This document shows positions 41,252 through 54,880 of a stretch of 64,000 bases of DNA, one piece after another (positions within the stretch are counted from its first letter, which is position 1; each line of letters begins with the position of its first letter). The translations under genes and the position numbers were made by a program. The notes under the pieces are model-generated. The model saw nothing but the letters and a program-made list of their open reading frames with translations. It was not told the DNA's origin and did not search any database. The stretch spans positions 20,996,142 through 21,060,141 of the forward strand of contig OX439127.1 in NCBI GenBank assembly GCA_949318235.1. Reading direction: 5' to 3'. The stretch is from Ecdyonurus torrentis (taxonomy: Eukaryota; Arthropoda; Insecta; Ephemeroptera; Heptageniidae).

Positions 41252-41254
<3 letters not shown>
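40048..41254. mobile_element. Mariner-ended foldback, 1.2 kb near-perfect palindrome
   Basis: Ends CAGTCGAGGAAAAAAG and complement, with TA outside both ends, as for Tc1/mariner elements. Arms of about 550 bp mirror each other nearly base for base in the outer 470 bp, then with more divergence to about 40600 and 40720. The spacer has CTCTTCTCCGC and a GC-richer patch. No transposase frame. Confidence 0.85.

Positions 41255-41341
<87 letters not shown>
41255..41341. repeat. (TA)n and (TG)n tract
   Basis: TA tract continuing from that left of the foldback, then TG. Confidence 0.95.
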
Positions 41342-41342
<1 letters not shown>

Positions 41343-42020
41343 TAATTATTATATATAATATTCAATTTTAATCTAATATAGTATGTAAGTAAATCCTTTA
41401 ATAAAAAATAGGATACAGGTTCAAAAAACTAAATTTTCTGTCAACAGATTTCCGTTGCCTTTTTTAATGCAGTATATTATTATTTCTCTCGCCTTTCAAT
41501 TTTGTGGTATAGCTACTATAAAGTACCAATATCAGTGTCATTTAATTAGATTTACGTTACTCATAATAAATATATTAATGTATAAATTAAAATACAGACA
41601 TTCACGGGATAAAAAAATTACGTTAATTATGCTGCATGTATTTAACTAGCAAAACATAGTTAAGGAAAAACTAGGTAAATGGAAATAGCATAAATAATAT
41701 TACTATAGAACATAATATTTATGCTATGTAACATTGTTATTATAATTTATTATTTAATAGCATAAATAATGTTGTAATGAATAAATGTTGCTGAAAGTGG
41801 GCTAGCATAAAGGTTGGCATGTTTATAATATTTATTGTATATATTTGAAAAACTGCTTATATTATATAATCATTCCCCACAACGTATGTTTTTATAGCAC
41901 TGATCTATATAATATATAGTATAGGGTGTGTGGTTCCAATCTTCGGGGAATTGAAAAATACTTACACTTACTTATTAAATTAATTTATGTAAGGAAAGGC
42001 AAAAATAGTAGAGGCTTAAT
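41342..42020. other. AT-rich with AGCATAAAT motifs
   Basis: At 41680-41815 there are several AGCATAAAT / ATTTATGCT motifs and a GCTAGCATAA end, like the subterminal parts of 32841-34160. Probably a fragment of that family. Confidence 0.5.
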
Positions 42021-42023
42021 TTC

Positions 42024-42110
42024 TTCAATTCAATTCAATTCAAAATAGGCTTTATTGCAATAAAACACATTACATAAATTACATATGTTTGGGTTTAAGT
42101 AATACAACTT
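42024..42110 (-). mobile_element. LINE 3' end with TTGAA tail
   Basis: The minus strand reads GCAATAAAGCCTATTTTGAA then repeated TTGAA. An AATAAA signal plus a short tandem tail is typical of CR1/Jockey-like LINE 3' ends. Confidence 0.55.
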
Positions 42111-42284
42111 TATAACCAAGTCAGCCAAAGGGGAAAAGATATTTCGTTATATATATTTTTACCATTTACTAATATTAATACATATATAGATATTTAGTTA
42201 TTACATGCAACTTATTATCAAATATTATATATATATATAATGCAGTATAAAACATAAAAAAACATAAAAAATCATATTTCTTTC

Positions 42285-42299
<15 letters not shown>

Positions 42300-42338
<39 letters not shown>

Positions 42339-42860
42339 CTTGTAATGAAATATGATATTTTATTTTACTCTAAATTATAAAGGGGAGACAATTAGTTACA
42401 CATACTTTGAGTGAAAAATAAATTCTCCCCAATTTCTTACGTGCTAAAACACACATTATATTTAAATAAAATAAAAAACACACACGATACAAATCTTGTA
42501 TTTATAAAACTATTTTGAAAGTGCCGCTGAGCGTATAGTACGCACTTTATTTAAAAAACTTCCAAGTTCAATCAATACTTTTCTATTATCAAGAGAGTGA
42601 AGATTTTTTAATTCTTCTTTATATTCTAGTATATTATGTTTTATTCTGAACTCATTTGTTTTCTTACAATCAAAAAGTATGTGATTGACACTTTCTGCCC
42701 TAAAACAAAGTGGACATAACTGAACTGTTAGACCTCTGAAATTAAGAATAAATTTATGAGTCCGCCAAATGCCTAGTCGTCAAGAAGAGCGCCTGCAAAG
42801 TTGAAAGTTATGCAACCAGTTGGTTACATGTGTCGTGCAATTGTATACATTCCAGGATAC
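42300..42860 (-). pseudogene. Non-LTR retrotransposon, RT C-terminus and 3' end
   Basis: On the minus strand, from about 42854 down to a stop at 42510-42512, the frame reads WNVYNC, HVTNWLHNFQLCRR, a stop, then RLGIWRTHKFILNFRGL and LCPLCFRAESVNHILFDC, ending SAALSK. The C-x2-C..H-x4-C cluster and the HKF.L..R pattern before it are the C-terminal zinc-knuckle region of I/Jockey/R1-type LINE reverse transcriptases. An internal stop shows decay. A 3' untranslated part and a long A tail (poly-T at 42307-42338 on the plus strand) follow. The minus frame at 42870-43115 may be upstream sequence of the same element but has no recognisable motif. Most of the element is missing. Confidence 0.75.
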
Positions 42861-43435
42861 TGACTGCTTTTACTTCCTTTTCTTATTTGATTTCCACGCT
42901 CTCATCGAGCGTGGGACGTGACGGTCATATGCACATGAATATAATCCAGTCGCGGCTCTGTCATACACAATTTGACCAGTCAAGGCTCCTCCTTGAGATG
43001 TAAAGCGTTCGGTCTTTCTGGGCGCGCACTCCACGTGGTGAATGATTATGAAGATGGATTTAATGATAATGGAGCAGATGCCTGGTCGTAACAAATTATT
43101 AGAAAACGAAGACAATAGGTTTACAAAGGTTTAGTGGTTAAAAGGAAGATGGAAAAACAAGAAATGACGGCACAATAGAAAACTTGATAGCCACCGGTAC
43201 AGATTCCGATGCATATTTCTCACCTACGTGCGCGGAACACCTTGCTTTTTCTTATTTGGATTTAACTATTTACTGATATATATTTAATGATTTACATATT
43301 TCAGATCCTTTTTATGTTTTACTTCATATATGTATAAAAAAGTTCACAAATATAATGTATAATGGAAATTATAATGGAATTGTTTCTTTATAAAGAGTCC
43401 ATTTTATTCTTTGAAAAATATAAATGTAAGCAATG
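42861..43435. other. Mixed-composition sequence upstream of the LINE remnant
   Basis: An 81-codon minus frame (42870-43115) with balanced base use, possibly LINE or unrelated. No domain recognised. Confidence 0.35.
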
Positions 43436-43561
<126 letters not shown>

Positions 43562-45021
43562 CAGGGGCGGATCCAGGAATTATTTTCTGAGGGGGCTGAA
43601 GACAGATAGTGAAGCTACTTCACTCCGGGGGGGGGGGGGGATAAACAGCGCCGCAGGTGAAAATTTTTTCGGGACACGCCCCTTTTTGAAAAAAACGCAA
43701 AATTAGTATACTTGGCAAAACTTACTATGGAAATTCTGAAAAGCAAATTTTGAATTTTTTTTAACCAAAATGTTGAATTTTTAAATAAAAATTAGGACTT
43801 AACTGCTCGATAAAATATCTGTAGTAGAGGACAGGGTTACATATTTTTTTATTTATTAAAGTAATTAATTTTAGTTACTTTCTTGAAATGATTACACTCA
43901 TCAAATGAATTTTTTTACACTAAAATAAAAATAACAACTAAAAAAATATTACATGTGGGGTATTATAATAAAAAAGAAACAAATTATATTCTATATATTA
44001 TAAATTCGTCAAAAAATTATATACCTAAGCTAATCTCTCGGGAAGGCAGCGAAAATTTTAAATTTGGTTGAAGAATGGTTATGATATGATATGATGTATT
44101 TCAGTGTTGCAACATATTTTATTATGTTAGACATAGTTATTAACTCGAGTTAATTCCTCTCAAAAAGTAAGCATTTTTTTATAGTATAAAAATTTGAGTG
44201 CAATTTATTTTGTCAAAATCTTAAAGTCGACTTACATTATTTTTTTAACCTGAGATTCAAAACATTTAAATATAATGCCTACGTAAAATAAAAAATAAAT
44301 ATATATTATTTTTGTTTCAAAGTAAACTTTTTCATTTGCTTTGATATACGTAGTGTAAAAATTATTAAAAACAAAAGTCAATTTTTTTCCGGCCGCTTTC
44401 TCGATTTTCGATAGTAAACTGTTATGAATAAAAAAGTCACGATGAAATTAAACATTGTAGGTACAATAGAATTATTTAACAAAATATGAACTTATATAAG
44501 GGAGGGGTAAGACTCTTTGGTACGAAATTTGAGTGGTATTTTTGATAGTATAAAATAGCAGTTCCGCAATAGTACATAAATTGAACCATATAAGAGTTTA
44601 TGGAGTCTTGGCCAAAAATTACCCACGTTTTTGCTAGGTCTTCAAAAAAAATATTTTGACTGTTTTTCAGTGATCAATGATCATATTATTCATATGATAT
44701 GTACTTGTATATGTATATAGTTTAAAAAATAAATGCGCATGATCACTGCACTCGTACGAAAATTTAATAAAAAGTTATGATTTCTGGATTAATGATATAG
44801 AAGATAATCTCGGACTATGGAAAAGAAAATTTTTAAATTTAGACTTAAAAATGAAGCAATCTGAATTAAATATATATATATATATATATATGTTTCTTAA
44901 AATTAGTTTAATTTTTTTTCTTTTTTAACTTTTTTTAGTGCGTATAAAATTTATATCTCGGCACAAATTTCGGGGGGGGGGGGCTTCAGCCCCCTTAGCC
45001 CCCCCCCTGGATCCGCCCCTG
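43562..45021. mobile_element. Non-autonomous hAT element with 8-bp TSD
   Basis: Terminal repeats CAGGGGCGGATCCAGG and complement, perfect over 16 bp and extended by AGGGGGCTGAAG further in. Direct repeat ATATATGA immediately outside both ends (43554-43561, 45022-45029). TIR and target length fit hAT. The 1460-bp interior has poly-G runs near each end and no transposase frame. Confidence 0.9.
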
Positions 45022-46514
45022 ATATATGATGAGTAGCACTTCAACAGGAACTTACCGTACAAATTGTAGATTTGGTTCACAAAAAGAAAAGATAAAATAA
45101 ATATATATTTTTTTATTATTGTTTTTGTTTTTCAGATTAGTTATTATTTCAACAATTTAGTGGTATTCGTTAATTCTCTTTATTATATATTAATTTCAAA
45201 ACACAACAACGTCATTGTACAAAATCCAATGGATATCGATTGGTTAGCCAAGAATTCTTAATATTTTTTACACGTGTCGTATCAATTTACATTTTTTTAC
45301 AATATATTATCTATATCTATTAAGGTTCTGAAATGCATATTCTAAAATAAATCGATTTTTCATTAAATTATTTAATTTTTAACTAAACATCTAATATATT
45401 TAAGAAATTTTTAAAAATTTAGTGGATATTTTGCACATCCTCTATGTACATACAATAAAACTTTCGTGTAATAAGTATTGAGAGGCAATTTTTACTCCCT
45501 CAAATTTAAAAAAAAAAAAAGAAAGAAAAAAAGGCAATGCTGTTAGAAAAATGGTTCCCTCCCTTCCCTCATTTTGCCATATAGAACTTAAAGATCACGT
45601 TTCGAAACAACTCATATAGTTCGAAACACAGTATTGATTGAAATAACTTTTAGAGATAGCGACAGAGGTGTAAAATTTAATGCTGATTTTAGTAACTGAA
45701 TATCATATTTAAAGTTTAAATCAGCAATGAATTTCAAATGAAAGAGTTAAATTAGTAAATGATTTATAAGCTACATATTACTAATATGGTGAAAAAAAAT
45801 TGAACTAAAATCAAAGTTTATGTACTTTTTTTTTTCGCCATATAGGACAACGCATGGCAAAAGCTAACAAACAACAATTTTAATTGTTTTATTAATGAAA
45901 TCGTAGAATAAAATTAATACAAAATATAGGGGAGGGGGGGGGGGGGGGAGAGCATTAAATATTTTGAATTACGAAATTTTGAGATTTTAATAAGCCAATT
46001 ATTTTATTTTTTTTCTTTTTTTTTTTTTGATGACGTCGCATGTAATAATGTTAACTCAAAATTAAAAACAGAGTGAATATAAAAAAAAATAATAAAATAA
46101 ACTCATGATACCCTATATGGTAATTTAAAAAAAAAATCCCTCATCTGACAACTATGATGAGCTCTGAAAATATTCAGTAGTATTTTCGGTAGTTGTTATA
46201 CAGTACATTGAATAACAACGAAAATCTTTGGGATAAAAATTTGAATTTGAGAGATATGGACTTTTTATCTAAACGTTGAAAAATATTGTAAACTGAAAAT
46301 TTTAGTAGTTAGAAAAATATCTTAAAACCTGGATTTCTACAAGTCAATTATTATTATTTAATGTATTTTTAACATTGATTTTTTCTGAAATTTTAGCAAC
46401 CATACAAAAAAATTTTAAAATTTAATGGCACCAGCTTATTCCAATGTTAAGCTAAGTTATGTAGTAATTAAAATTGTCACCCTAAAATATTGATGTTTTC
46501 GTTTTCGTTTTTTC

Positions 46515-46549
<35 letters not shown>

Positions 46550-47210
46550 ATGCAATATTATGCAAAAATGTTGAAAAATGTTAAAAATTTTGCAAAAACA
46601 TTAAAAATGTTGAAAATATTGAAAAAATGTTGAAAATAAATGGGTATTAAACGACTTAAAATTGCGCAATTCGCACTCATTTTTCATTAAAAGTGACCTA
46701 AATATGACAGAAAAAAATGTTGAAAAACTTTAAATCCGGTCTCTACATATTACATTACCTTTTTTATTATTCTGTTTTTTTCTTTCTTCCTGTAACATAA
46801 TACCGGGCTAATATTGAGCCAAGTTGTAATGAGAAAGATAATGATGCCACCATTTAATGGGGAGACTGAATGATGGCAAGGTAAGGGGGAGATATTATAG
46901 GCTTAGCACTTACCGCACGATATTAGCTGTGCTTAGAGTACTGCTTTCTGCATTACACGGACGTGCTTCTCTTTTAGTTGCATCTTTCTTGTAGCAGCTG
47001 ACCACTCCTTGCTGATCAACTTATTATTATTCTTAATGCATAAAAAAAATAGGTTGTAACTTTCAGTTTCAAAATTATTGAATTCTATGTTAGTATGTAA
47101 GTTGTACTCTGAGTATTATTAAAATTCAGTTTCTAGTAAGTAACATTAATAAGTTATTAAGTTTGGTGCAATCATGTATGCCATTGATTCTAAAAAGGAT
47201 AAACTTATTA

Positions 47211-47214
<4 letters not shown>
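45022..47214. other. AT-rich with homopolymers
   Basis: Poly-G 45932-45948, poly-T 46515-46548, and an AAAATGTTGA-type simple repeat at 46560-46640. No gene recognised. Confidence 0.5.

Positions 47215-47282
<68 letters not shown>
47215..47282. repeat. (TA)n microsatellite
   Basis: About 63 bp of TA. Confidence 0.95.
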
Positions 47283-47284
<2 letters not shown>

Positions 47285-47580
47285 ACATCGAACTTGCTTA
47301 CATATAAAAAAAAACTTCTCAAACAAAATTATGGTTCAAGAAATAATAAATCTATGAATATATAAACCAGCTTTGATTTCAAGGAACTTATACCAATGTA
47401 ATTTAAAATACTTAATCATGTTGATGTTGAGTGAACAGTAAAGGAGATATAATATATTCATAAAAATGTTATTACCACAGAAAAGTAGTTTTTTTTTATA
47501 ATAAACAAAGTTTAGATTTAAGTTTGTAACTATTTTTTTATAATGTTTCCAATACTTCACTTGTTTTTATCGAAATATTT

Positions 47581-47582
<2 letters not shown>

Positions 47583-47641
<59 letters not shown>

Positions 47642-47695
47642 TCTCTCTCACACACTCGCTCTCTCGCTCTCTCTCTTTCTCTCTCTCTCTTTTTA
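47583..47695. repeat. (CT)n microsatellite
   Basis: CT tract with CA and CG interruptions in the right half. Confidence 0.95.
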
Positions 47696-48932
<1,237 letters not shown>

Positions 48933-49212
48933 AGCTCAGATTTCTATAAATTTATAAGTTGCAATTGAGTTCTATAAATATTATTATATTATATGGTTAC
49001 ATTTGCTATGATTTTTTTCATCACTGTTACTTTTCTCATATTTTGCAAGTAATAATCTAAAAAATTGACATTCACAATAGTAATTTAATTTTTAATGAGA
49101 TTTGAAAATATAAAAAGGTATTCTAAATATATCTAGCTTCATGATGAGAAAAATAAAATGAAGATAACAAAATTAATGCAGATGCAATAACTTATATTAC
49201 TATTACTCTATC

Positions 49213-49317
<105 letters not shown>

Positions 49318-49359
49318 ACATATATATTGATATATATGCTGATATATATATATCAACAA

Positions 49360-50057
49360 AATAACAACTGGGAGTTTTGAAACACATTTAAATAAACAAA
49401 CAAAGTATTTTCCATTCACCTGTATAGCTATTATCACACATACTGTATATAATTTGATTTTGTAAAATTACTTTCTGTTTTATGTTTTTATATGAATGTG
49501 ATAAAAAATAAAAATAAATTAATACAACAATTAATAATGCTATTTTTTGTACAGTGTTTTTATTTTTCAATGCATAAATTTACTATTTATTAAATTTCTT
49601 TAACTTGAAAATAATCTTACAAATCAATTTGTTATTCACACAAAAAAAGAGCTGTATGTGTATGTTTATATATATATTATAATGTAGATTTTTCTGCAAA
49701 GTTTTGTGTCTGATAGTGTAAGTTTAACAACAGAAAAACACAGATTTTTTCATCGTAGTCGGTGCCTGTTGCATTTCAAATTTATCTCAAGTATGTATTA
49801 GTTATATACTCTGCATACTAACAAGTAAGTTTGTAGTAGAGTAGGATGCATTGTAATAAATTGATGACAACAGAGTGTTAATATTTTAACTGCTGATGAA
49901 AGTAAGAAAGTATCATTTTAATAGTACACCACATCAAAGTTGAAACTTACTAACTTTTTAAAATTTTTTCTAAAAGTTTAGTCCACTGACTAGTTGAAAT
50001 TCTAAAGGCAAAAATTTAAGAATTTATTGGTTAAAAATATTTTTCCCTGAAGAACTG

Positions 50058-50117
<60 letters not shown>

Positions 50118-50450
50118 TTGTCTGTCTGTCTTTAGTGTAGACAAAATGAGAGGCTACATAGTAGTAAATTTCACACAAAATATTTCTTTGTTGCATTTTT
50201 GCAATTTGTTTTGAAAGTTCTTTGAATTTGAAACTGGTTAATATTTTGACCACTTTTAATTAGTCATTGCCTTTTTTTTAACTTCTGTGTTTAACTAATA
50301 TGCAAATAAACATCTAGGCAAAAAATACCTAAAGTGAATTGCAATAAAACAGTAACAATAAAACAGTAAAATGTGGTTACTGATGTTACTTGTTTTATAT
50401 TTGGAAATTTCCTAAGCCTTGAGAGTAATTAAAATACAAAAATGATGAAG
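49360..50450. other. AT-rich with (CT)n
   Basis: CT tract at 50060-50105. No gene recognised. Confidence 0.5.
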
Positions 50451-50458
50451 ACTCATAT

Positions 50459-50495
50459 TAGAGTACTCTAGAAGTACCCCTTCTAGGGTACTCTA
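50459..50495. mobile_element. 37-bp hAT relic, both TIRs kept
   Basis: TAGAGTACTCTAGAAG and CTTCTAGGGTACTCTA are separated by about 5 bp. The flanks ACTCATAT (50451-50458) and ACTCTTAT (50496-50503) match at 7 of 8 bases. It is the same family as 50749-50834 and 52392-53082, reduced to its ends. Confidence 0.7.
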
Positions 50496-50597
50496 ACTCT
50501 TATGAGTGTAAAGATGGGAAAATTTTGTAATGAGGCAAAACATTTACCAATCTCTAGAACTAGTCAAAAAAATTGCAAAAAGTTAGGTACTTGGGAA

Positions 50598-50740
50598 ATA
50601 AATAGTCTTTATTGCGAGGCCACCAAAGGTACAAAAGACATAGATCATTGTACAAAACCCACTTAAGTGGTTCTTTGATATTCTTGCTGACAGAGGTTTA
50701 CATTGTAAAATTTTGGTTACATTACAAAATTTTAATACAG
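50598..50740 (-). mobile_element. LINE 3' end fragment
   Basis: The minus strand reads GCAATAAAGACTATTTATTT at its end, preceded by 3' UTR-like sequence. No coding part left. Confidence 0.4.
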
Positions 50741-50748
50741 TGGTTTAC

Positions 50749-50834
50749 TAGAGTACTCTAGAAGGGGCTTTAAAAATGAAAGGGCTTTAAAAATTCTGCT
50801 GGATCGCGTATACCCCCCCTTCTAGAGTACTCTA
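50749..50834. mobile_element. 86-bp hAT deletion derivative (copy alpha)
   Basis: TIR TAGAGTACTCTAGAAGG at both ends with perfect 8-bp direct flanks TGGTTTAC (50741-50748 and 50835-50842). The inner part is only the right subterminal region (GGGCTTTAAAAATTCTGCTG). Confidence 0.85.
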
Positions 50835-51139
50835 TGGTTTACATAACAAAATTTCACAAAACTGAGACAATTGTACAGATGATGTATATAATATTTTTCT
50901 TTTTTTCTTTTTTTTATTGGTATCTTCTTACATATCATATCATTGAAGACAGTTTAACATGTCAGCATATAAAATATTTTTATAACTGAATAATATAATT
51001 AGGTAAGTAAAATAAATATAAAAATATAACATAATATTGTTAAAATATTACGACATATAAAATAATACATGGTGTATGTAACCATCATCAATAGTCTTTG
51101 AACAAATTTTTTTAAACATATCTTATACATATCTCTAAT

Positions 51140-51770
51140 TTCACTTGACTAAAGACATAATGCACTTTTTTTAATATCCTTTAGAATACTAGGTTAATAA
51201 TTTCCATACCTTATTTTGGCTGAATTAGAAATGAACGCGTTGATTTTTTTATTTATTTTCATTTATTTTTATTTGACGGTTGAAATAAAACTTATCTGAC
51301 GTCACAATGTACTGATGGGCCACGAAGTTGTGAGGAGTGTTTTGAATTTATCACGTGACCAAAGAACGTGACTGTGATTGGCTGACGAGATGAGGCAGGG
51401 GGGGGGGGGGTAACGCCATGAAAAAGTTTGGTACTTTCCTAAAATATAAAACACTTTGCACGCATTTCACAAGTATAAAGTTTAGGAACGTACCAAACTT
51501 TTTTCCTGGCGTTCCCCCCTACCTCATCTCATCAGTCAATCACAGTCAAGTTCTTTGGTCACGTGATAAATTCAAAACACTCCCCACCATTTCGCAGCCC
51601 CATCAGTACAGTGTGACATCAGATAAGTTTTATTTTAACCGTCAAATGAAAAATAAATGAAAATATATACAAAATCAACGCGTTCATGTCTAATTCGACC
51701 AAAGGTATGTAAATTATTAACCTATAGTATTCTAAAGAATATAAGAAAAGTGCATTATGTCTTTAAATTA
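51140..51770. repeat. Palindrome centred near 51460
   Basis: Left arm landmarks AGACATAATGCAC, GAACGCGTTGAT, TATCACGTGACCAAAG and GATTGGCTGACGAGATGAGG are mirrored on the right (CATCTCATCAGTCAATC and so on). Likely a MITE or foldback. Its second copy is split between 53390-54405 and 61533-61820. Confidence 0.8.
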
Positions 51771-52030
51771 GAAATATTACATAATATGTTATGCAACCAT
51801 AGAACATTGTAGAATTTGATTGCACTGTTCAAATTAAAACATAATCTAACAAAATTTAAACAATAATTAAAGATAACTACCGTATTATCTTATAGTTGTA
51901 TCAAAGATTGTTGTATATGACCATCTCAGATAGATTTATTTTCTTCGGAGTTGTATGGAGAAATACTTTACACTATGCCTATATTAAAATATGTGTTTTT
52001 GAGTCATTTCATAAGACTGTTATTATTTAA

Positions 52031-52366
52031 AGGCATAGAAAACATGAAACAACAAGTTCTTTTTAATCATTAAACACAAAATGTGATCTACAAAATTGAT
52101 GATAATTTTTACCAGGATGTAAATGTGGCCCCACAAGAGAGCTTTAAAAAAATGTAAAGTATGCAATTTGCGTGAAAATTTCTGTTTATGGCGTCAGAAA
52201 CAGGCAAAAACTAGTATGAAAATGTTGTGCGGGTTGCATAAATCGAAATTTTCTGATCACTGCTACAGCGCTACAGTTGGGTTTTGAGACCAATTAACGT
52301 TATTTATGTAAGTCCCATCAAGTGATTTATTATGTAATTGCTTATGTTTTCATGTTGTCTATGCCT
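52031..52366. mobile_element. piggyBac-type MITE, second subfamily
   Basis: Flanked by TTAA (52027-52030, 52367-52370). Ends AGGCATAGAAAACATGAAAC and near-complement. Ends resemble AGGCGTAGAACACC of the other subfamily, but the interior differs and is less palindromic. Confidence 0.75.
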
Positions 52367-52391
52367 TTAAAGAATTTTTGAAAACGAAAAC

Positions 52392-53082
52392 TAGAGTACT
52401 CTAGAAGGGGGGAGTATACGCGCACCCATTGTTGGGGTTTTTTGATCACGAAAAATCGCGTAAGTAATGGGAAAAATCGCGATTTTGAAACGTCATAACT
52501 ATTAAACGAAGGAAATTACAGTATTGAAATTTTAACAAAAAAACTTCATTTTATGACCATTTTATGTCTTAAATTTCAAAACCCTCAGTTTGCTAAAAAA
52601 TAAATTTTTTTAAGCTTAAAAATATCATATTTTGAAAATAAATACTCAACGCTCATTGGCTAATGCGCTCCAACAATGAAAAATAAAATGTAAACAACTC
52701 AAAAATCTTGTGCTTGCTGAAAAACTGCAGCGTTCACGAAAAAAAGAGCAAAAATAAACAGTAAATAACGGTATTTGCGAGTTATTCCGACTTTTCAATG
52801 TATGTTATTTTTTTGGCCAAATAATAAAGTTTTATCTGTGAAAGTTTTATAATGTGACAACGTTTTGGTAAAATTTTATGAGTGTTCAAAATCTAATTTT
52901 TTCCCATTACTTACGGTCATTTTCAGAACCAAAAAACCCCCATTTAAATTTCATTGACTGACAACAATGAAATTTTTGGGCATACCAGCCAATCAGATTT
53001 GAATTTTCGATTTCAACAACCAATGAAAGGGCTTTAAAAATTCTGCTGGATCGCGTATACTCCCCCCTTCTAGAGTACTCTA
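52392..53082. mobile_element. 691-bp hAT element (copy beta)
   Basis: TIRs TAGAGTACTCTAGAAGG plus GGGGAGTATACGCG, about 31 bp. The two halves mirror each other (TAAGTAATGGGAAAAA against the complement near 52900). The flanks do not match each other: ACGAAAAC on the left as at copy gamma, TGGTTTAC on the right as at copy alpha. No transposase. Confidence 0.85.
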
Positions 53083-53541
53083 TGGTTTACATAACAAAAT
53101 TTCACAAAACTGAGACAATTGTACAGATGATGTATATAATTTTTTTTTTACCAATTATTTTTTTATTGGTATCTTCTTACATATCATATCATTGAAGAAA
53201 GTTTAACATGTCAACATATAAAATATTTTTATGACTAAATAACATAATTATGTATGTAAAATAAATATAAAAATATAACATAATATTGTTAAAATATTAT
53301 GACATATAAAATAATGCATGGTTTATGTAACCATCATCAATAGTCTTTGAACAATTTTTTTAAACATATCTTTATACATATCTCTAATTTCACTTGACTA
53401 AAGACATAATGCACTTTTTTAATATCCTTTAGAATACTAGATTAATAATTTCCATACCTTATTTTGGCTGAATTAGGCATGAACGCGTTGATTTTTTTAT
53501 TTATTTTCATTTATTTTTATTTGACGGTTGAAATAAAACTT

Positions 53542-54284
53542 CAGATCGGCATCATCGCCTTTGATTGTGCGCGAGTAATCTATCCTTTTGTTTCGTTAAT
53601 TCTTCGTCTGTGTCTTGTTAATTATAACCACTTTATTTCAAACCATCTGTTCTTCCTTTTCCACTAAAAATTCCTATCGCACACAGTCTCCATTATCATA
53701 AAATCATCCTCAAAAGTGAACCCGGTAGGCGAGTACCTCCATTTTGAAAATTCAACCATGTGGGTTTGCTTGTCGCAACATGTCAGGAGTTGTCCGCATT
53801 CCTGCAAATTCCTAATATTTTTTCTTTTGTTTTAATGTTTCCTCTCCCCCTCCTGACTTCATCATCCATATCAACAAGTACTCCAAACACAAGTGCAGTG
53901 TATTAAAACTATAAAGAAAACAATTTATAGAATTACAACAAGTAAAAAAAGTGAAAAAAAAGTGAATTAAATCAGTAGGGTAATACCAATGCAAGATTTT
54001 GGCCACCCTGGCCAACAATTAATTAATTAGAACTTATTAGAAGTTATAATTAGCAGCTTATGGCTTAAATTCATAATCGCAAAAAAAAGTGAAGAAAAAA
54101 AGTGAATTAAATTAGTAGGGTAATACCAATGCAAGTTTTTGGCCACCCTGGCCAACAATTAATTAGAAATTAATTAGCAGCTTATGGCTTCATAATCGCA
54201 AGATTTAGCCAACGACAGAACAGATGTACGGAATCTGCACAAGCAGAATCCTGTTTGTTTTGTCACCCTTAACCAACCAACCAA
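53542..54284. repeat. Inserted segment with internal duplication
   Basis: It replaces about 60 bp of the unit. The right part is the dispersed repeat also found inverted at 38866-39134. A block of about 130 bp (AGTAGGGTAATACCAATGCA to CATAATCGCA) occurs twice in tandem at 53975-54065 and 54112-54200. No gene recognised in 53542-53930. Confidence 0.7.
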
Positions 54285-54880
54285 TCATGTGACCAAAGAA
54301 CGTGACTGTGATTGGCTGACGAGATGAGGCAGGGGGGGGGGAACGCCCTGAAAAAGTTTGGTACTTTCCTAAAATATAAAACACTTTGCACGCATTTCAG
54401 AAGTATCCCACACAGCACACATTGAGATAATATACATATACCTTTCATCTACCATGTACCATCTGGTATATCATATACCAGATATATGCATATTATTTTC
54501 AAACATATAATATATGTATTCATTTGGTATATACTGCTATACGTATATTTTACATATGGAGTGTACATGTATATTACACGTATAGAATTGGTATGCAATA
54601 TTTTTAAAAATTACATCTACACATAAACTATTTGTATACATTTACTAAACGTATACCTCCAAACCTTTAATAGATGCTAATTAAAAGTGCTAATTACAGC
54701 GTATTTTAATAACCAAGTTTTTGAAACTTAAAAATTAGCTTCATTTTTAATTCATCTTTGAGTCAAAATGCTTTTAAAAGTTGTAAATAAAAAACTTCCA
54801 AAGAAAAAATAAAATGTAATTAGGATTGTTAATTAAAAGTTTGGAGTGACTTTTGAAAAAAATTATAAATGGTAATGTGT

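Larger units (their letters stand above)
50835..52391. repeat. Duplicated unit, copy 1
   Basis: Lies exactly between hAT copies alpha and beta. Its sequence recurs, with insertions, at 53083-62460. It holds a 630-bp palindrome (51140-51770) and a TTAA-flanked MITE (52031-52366). The 80-codon plus frame at 51418 comes from the palindrome centre and is not a gene. Confidence 0.9.

Noticed and set aside
45575..46125. Inverted pair GCCATATAG / CTATATGG as element ends
   Set aside because: Only 8-9 bp of symmetry without target duplication or further similarity; expected by chance in AT-rich DNA.
51418..51660. 80-codon frame, with a 70-codon relative at 61505-61717, as a duplicated gene
   Set aside because: Both span the centre or right arm of a palindromic repeat; copies differ by frame-neutral and other changes alike, and no domain is recognisable.
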